The notes under the pieces: model-generated
Database searches by the model: none
The model's input: the letters and a program-made list of their open reading frames with translations, nothing else
What the model was told of the DNA's origin: nothing
Position numbers and translations under genes: made by a program
Assembly: GCA_024138025.1 (NCBI GenBank)
Contig: JAMXBD010003395.1
Span: 58,526-122,525 of the forward strand
From: Combretum micranthum
Lineage: Eukaryota; Streptophyta; Magnoliopsida; Myrtales; Combretaceae
Length of the DNA stretch: 64,000 bases
Reading direction: 5' to 3'
Part shown: positions 60,201 to 64,000 of the stretch, piece after piece
How positions within the stretch are numbered: position 1 is the stretch's first letter
How the letters are laid out: every line of letters starts with the position of its first letter

Positions 60201-62620
60201 TGAATGAATAAGATTGTAATAAAATTATTATTATCAAGAATAAAATAAAGCTATAATAAGATTTTATTTTTTATTTTTTATCTAAATGAGGGTGATTTTA
60301 GAAAAAAATTAATTTCAATACTTAATTGTTAGTAATAGATCTCAGTATCGAACGATTAGTCTTTTTTTTTTTTTTTTTTGGTAAAACTACAGTCAACTAA
60401 ACTCATAATAACTCTTCATAAAAATAAGCCTGTAGTAGAATTACAACTATAATAAAATGAACGAGCAGTGTGATTGACTCTAGGAAAATCCATCCCGATC
60501 TCGTGATATCCGCGATTTTCCAACTATGCTACATAAAATGATCATCGTCTCATCTATCTTGTAATTCATGCCAATGAATAATCGAGTTGTTTTACGCTCT
60601 CCTTAACTTTTGTCTTGTGATAGGCCAATATGGCTGAAGGCAGTAATTACAACTTCCAAAGCTTCATCCAGAGATCTTTTGACAATGAGTTTGAGAAAGT
60701 AGTAGAAATCAGGTAATAGTTTCCAACTCCATAAAGCATTGCTTGACATTATTAGAGCAAATAAATCAGAATATAAGTTTTTTTCCATGGTGGTTGCAGA
60801 TTCTGGATTTGGATGTCCTCCACACTTTTCATATTCTTCAGCGCACACGGTATGGCAATGGCGTCCTACTATACATAATCTTTGCAATTCTTAAAGCTCA
60901 CTCCTAAGCAGAAATTTTGAATATAGACCTCGCACATGTAGTGCTTATTGGAGCAAAATTAGCACAGAATCTTTGTGTTTCTTCAAGTACATTAATAATG
61001 CTGTTGGTTTATTCATTTATTTTTGTCCATGTTGCAGAGTTCTACGATTATTATTGGCTGCCCATCATTCCCCTCGTGGTATGGTCCCAGATTTTTCCTT
61101 TTTTTTGTTTCTTTTCACTTTGGTTTATAAGACCTTAATGGTACATTTTATTAAATTATTCCAATCTCATTAATTATACATTGTTGAGCAGATTGCACTT
61201 CTTGTGGGAGCTAAGCTTCAGATGATAATAACAAAGATGTGTTTAAAGAGCTCCAATTCAAACTCTATTGCTCAAGGAACATTTCTAGTGAAACCGAGTG
61301 ATAATTTGTTCTGGTTCGGTCGACCGGAATGGCTTCTCCATCTAATCCAATTCATCATGATCCAGGTAGGCATTGCCTATCTATAGTAATCTTTATTTGC
61401 TAGTAGTTTGCTCTATCAGATTGCACAAAAATTTGTAAATCCATAACTATGTGTCGTTTTTCTGATATATATGTAATTAAATTTGCTTGTAGAACTCCTT
61501 TCAGCTGGCATTCTTTGCATGGAGCTGGGTAAGTACCTGTACTTTAATCCAAAATGCAAAGTTTGTTTTGTTGCTAGCTGATCTCTAGTCGTCCATGCCA
61601 GTATGAGTTTGGTTTGAGATCTTGCTTCAACCGAAGTACAGACGAAATCATCATCCGGATATCTACTGGCGTGGTTGTGCAGCTCCTTTGTGGATATATT
61701 ACCCTACCCCTTTACGCGCTTGTCTCACAGGTAAAAAGATTGCATTTCATGCGTATGTTTAAGGTTTTTGCTTGTATCTTTCATAATAGTAAGTTTCTCA
61801 GTATTTAATCATCAGGGTTGCTTGTTACAATGTGATGGTAACGTGGTACTAGTCTAAAGAATTAACTTTTAGAAACCAAAGACCACCTTAAAAGCAAGCT
61901 AATGAAGTAGAAAGTTTAAACAGCATATGTGAACCGTCCATAATTAAGCTATGTGAATAGTAACATCCCTCCTTCGTATGCCACTAGCAAGCAAAACTAA
62001 GCTTGCTTGCGCATACAATGCAAAAGTTTGAGCTTGTAAATAGGTGTGAGAAATGTGCTTTTGATGACTACAAATTTTATATCGAAGTATAATTTAGATT
62101 GTTATGTTTTTTCCTTTAACAGATGGGCTCTAAGATGAAGGAAAGTGTATTTACAGAGCAAGTGGTTCAAGGGCTAAAAAACTGGCGCAACAATGCCAGA
62201 GGAAGGCTCTCTAGGAATCAGTCCACTTCAACCCGAAATTCATCCAATCCATCATCCCCTGACTTTTTTATCTCGGAAAAGTACCTAATAAAGTATCATG
62301 AACCTTCTTCAGAATCCATAATGAGCTCTCTTGGCCCTGCTGAAATAGTGCAGGAACATGGAATGCAGGCAAAAAACAACCAGACAACCTTGAGCCAATT
62401 CGAGTCAAGAACTATGGCTCTTAACATAACTGGGGAAGATAAACCTGCAGGAAGAACTCCATATGATGGTGAGATTTCGTTCAAGAGCAGTTGGAGAGAA
62501 GTAGAAAATAGAAAGGGAAAGGAAAAAATTAGTTCTACTAGAGAGAAAACTTCTGACACATTTACAGGTTTAATGATAAGTCACAAATGTAATGAACATG
62601 ATTGTAACAGTTTGGGATAA
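54484..62620 (+). CDS. MLO: MLO-like seven-transmembrane protein gene, 14 exons, frame problem in exon 3
   Basis: MLO proteins are plant plasma-membrane proteins with seven transmembrane helices and a C-terminal calmodulin-binding region. Some members are needed for powdery mildew entry, others act in pollen, root or fertilisation. Exons: 54484-54606, 55523-55580, 55862-56099, 58678-58794, 58944-59004, 59684-59772, 59942-60016, 60624-60712, 60800-60849, 61038-61078, 61192-61365, 61493-61528, 61602-61730, 62123-62620. All introns are GT-AG. Landmarks: [12 protein letters not shown] (exon 1), [12 protein letters not shown] (3), [15 protein letters not shown] (4), [15 protein letters not shown] (5), [20 protein letters not shown] (6), CFFRQF and [10 protein letters not shown] (7), [14 protein letters not shown] (10-11), [13 protein letters not shown] (13), [16 protein letters not shown], calmodulin-binding-like (14). 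Total 1778 nt, two over a multiple of three, so exon 3 breaks the frame. Subgroup within MLO not assigned. Confidence 0.93.
54607..55522 (+). other. MLO intron 1
   Basis: Holds a T-rich tract near 54680-54700 and the second MITE copy (55109-55456). No other feature. Confidence 0.8.
55109..55456. mobile_element. MITE, copy 2, in MLO intron 1
   Basis: Aligns with 47644-47999 in the same orientation. It starts gctcgttcacttgg and ends ggcagtgagc. Old, no clear target duplication. Confidence 0.6.
55862..56099 (+). other. MLO exon 3 with net one-base loss
   Basis: The exon opens in the MLO frame ([15 protein letters not shown], then [15 protein letters not shown]) and reaches TAG at about 56026. 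The expected exon end, DSFCKAK followed by exon 4 [10 protein letters not shown], is in another frame. With the upstream phase of one base, 238 nt is one short of keeping frame. A run of five A at 55979-55983 is a plausible place for a lost base. Splice sites on both sides are good. Confidence 0.85.
56311..56945. mobile_element. truncated hAT-like copy in MLO intron 3
   Basis: Starts taaacatcattacggg and is colinear with 24739-25435 through the AT-rich centre (for example cttctaacc and ttatttcttattta strings). The right GC-rich arm of the 24.7-kb copy is missing. Confidence 0.5.
58197..58437. repeat. array of imperfect palindromes, core ATCGCAT...ATGCGAT
   Basis: Near-palindromic units of 23-27 bp occur at about 58197-58219, 58275-58299, 58312-58335, 58371-58395 and 58412-58437, plus a lone half-unit near 58246. 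A typical unit is tcgcatgatcaacatgcga. Spacing is irregular, 12-55 bp. They may be transposon subterminal repeats. Confidence 0.7.
59095..59610. mobile_element. hAT-like repeat in MLO intron 5 (diverged)
   Basis: Dense in actcgagctcgattc-type words, with a right end (gttacaccctа-like, tagggtgtaactgaatc on minus) like hAT termini. Related to 49144-49587. No target duplication found. Confidence 0.4.
60017..60623 (+). other. MLO intron 7
   Basis: 607 nt of AT-rich sequence with a T-run at about 60361-60379. Nothing else recognised. Confidence 0.7.
61731..62122 (+). other. MLO intron 13
   Basis: 392 nt, canonical gtaaaa...aacag ends. No feature inside. Confidence 0.75.
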
Positions 62621-63068
62621 TGTGTATATATATAATACATCAAAGTAAACTAATATACCGTTTAAGTGAGTGAGAAATTTGCCTTGTGAGTATGTGCTTA
62701 TAGATATAGAAATATTCTTTTCAACAATGAGTACAATCTTTGAATTTGAGTTGCTATATAACTGATAGAACCAATGTCATTAAAAAAATATGATAGGAAT
62801 ACAGAATTTTTCCAATTCTGCATATAATCCTTTTGTTAGGTACTTTATATAATTTGGATGATCTTACTTGTGATAATTTCAATTTCACTTCAATATATAT
62901 GTGTATATACATTCTCCGTGTATATGTATAATGTTTTTATTTCTTTTAAAACTTAAAAGATAAATTATGTACTTTTCGTGACATATGTATTTCATCCATT
63001 TAAAGTCGTTAAGATATAGTTTGAAATTTCAATTGCAATTAAGACAAATCACATTTATTTCATATGTT
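62621..63068 (+). other. MLO downstream region
   Basis: AT-rich, likely includes the 3' UTR. I see no single clear polyadenylation signal to assign. Ends at the LTR boundary at 63074. Confidence 0.5.
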
Positions 63069-63073
63069 TCAGG

Positions 63074-64000
63074 TGTCATGCCTTGGATCAGTTTAGAAGC
63101 ATCTAGTCTGCTGTATAACGCTTCCAATTTGCCTTGTATAACGCTTAGGCTATATCCTAAGGCTAAACTAGTTACAATTTATTATGATCGTTGCTAAATA
63201 AATTTTAGATGTTGACATCATTAAATTAGTTTATGGAAATAACTGAAAATTTCCAACGGAAAATAGTTCCTCAAAACATTTCCTAAATAGCTAATCCAGA
63301 GTAGACTAATATATATAAATCAGTACCATGCCACTAGATAATTCAAAATAAAGAGTTTTAAAGTATCTCAAAATACAGACCATGGGCTCACAGATAGGCC
63401 TTTATTAAACATAAGTTTGATAGTGAAGTTTATAAAATAGAAATAAGATAATGATCCAGCAGATCCTAGTCACTCCATTTGTGAGAAACTCCTCAAAGTT
63501 TGTGCCATACCCCATATAATCATAGGTATCATCATAATCTAAAAAAAATGGAATGAACTGAAGCCTAGTACTATAGCAACACAAGCACACACAAGATGGG
63601 CGCACATGCCTATTTTAAATACAATGCAATAAATAATAATTTATATCTTTAAGTTAAAGCATAGTAAACAATAGTGGGGTACTCAGGCAACACATTGGAA
63701 ACCCAAAGGGTCCTGAGTAGCAATAACTGCTCGGGGGTTGATATAAGCAGCTCGTACCTCTATCTCCTATTTTTACAAGTAATAGCCTCGTCTAGGGTCA
63801 CAGTTGTTACGCATCTCTACCCATCACAGCCCATAATATATTGTAGCTCAACTGGTCCCATAAACGTGAACCACACTATATTCTTCTCTCCAATCCAGTA
63901 GAAATTATCCCGTTACCGTTCCTCCCATCAACCACCCATTGAGCCACCATGATGGCCTAAGCGCCTAACTACTGTACTGACACCACCTAGCAAGGTTGCC
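63074..64000 (-). mobile_element. third chromovirus LTR (3' portion), minus strand, cut by the window edge
   Basis: On the minus strand the sequence ends GGCATGACA at 63074, a typical gypsy LTR end. Going upstream it matches the gypsy 1 and 2 LTRs in order: the acidic mini-exon (63475-63539), the gtactaggcttcagttcat block, then gagctgcttatatcaacccc and ctactcaggaccc. No primer site follows the LTR end, so it is a 3' LTR or a solo LTR. The rest lies beyond 64000. Confidence 0.75.
63405..63540 (-). CDS. putative LTR-encoded acidic mini-exon, third LTR
   Basis: After a T-run and AG (tttttttttag) the minus-strand frame reads YDDTYDYMGYGTNFEEFL, then continues open (TNGVTRICW). The stop found in gypsy 1 is here out of frame because of a small indel. 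Core codons ATG GGG TAT GGC ACA differ from the other two families at third positions. Confidence 0.4.

Overview
The window looks like nuclear DNA of a dicot plant. It is AT-rich, has canonical GT-AG introns, carries Ty3/gypsy chromoviruses primed by initiator tRNA-Met, and holds a plant MLO gene and a fragment of plant mitochondrial cox3. I cannot name the species. Most of the window is transposable-element sequence. The only gene I can fully model is an MLO-like gene at 54.48-62.62 kb on the plus strand.

Layout. 0-3.35 kb: intergenic, with a 215-bp tandem duplication. 3.35-7.70 kb: a 4.35-kb solo LTR (minus strand) with a perfect 5-bp target duplication. 8.08-21.46 kb: a three-level nest. 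A CACTA-like element (3-bp duplication) contains a Mutator-like element (perfect 9-bp duplication), which contains a Tekay/Del-like chromovirus with 2.5-kb LTRs (gypsy 1). 21.5-28.2 kb: AT-rich DNA with a hAT-like element, a CACTA MITE and a small coding-like relic. 28.18-38.59 kb: a second, related chromovirus with 2.7-kb LTRs (gypsy 2), apparently inside a fold-back element. 39-44.6 kb: AT-rich, unassigned. 44.64-46.96 kb: a small internally deleted LTR element whose 3' LTR carries a 282-bp piece of mitochondrial cox3. 47-54.4 kb: MITE, hAT and SINE-like insertions, and a pair of inverted snRNA-promoter-like elements around an acidic ORF. 54.48-62.62 kb: the MLO gene, 14 exons. 63.07-64.0 kb: the 3' end of a third chromovirus LTR on the minus strand, running off the window.

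The retroelement genes (gag, protease, RT, RNase H, integrase, chromodomain) are recognisable but broken by stops and frameshifts, so both long copies are dead. The MLO gene has intact splice sites and compatible phases except in exon 3. That exon is one nucleotide short of keeping frame, so it is either a disrupted allele or a sequence error.

The most interesting signal is in the LTRs. Three different LTR families share a short acidic reading frame with the core MGYGT(D/N)xE(D/E). It directly follows a conserved branch-point/3' splice-site block. Differences between families at the conserved codons fall at third positions, as expected of protein-coding sequence. In both complete elements a matching splice donor lies about 1.5-1.6 kb upstream, and the intron so defined encloses a GC-rich island of GCCGGC-type palindromes.
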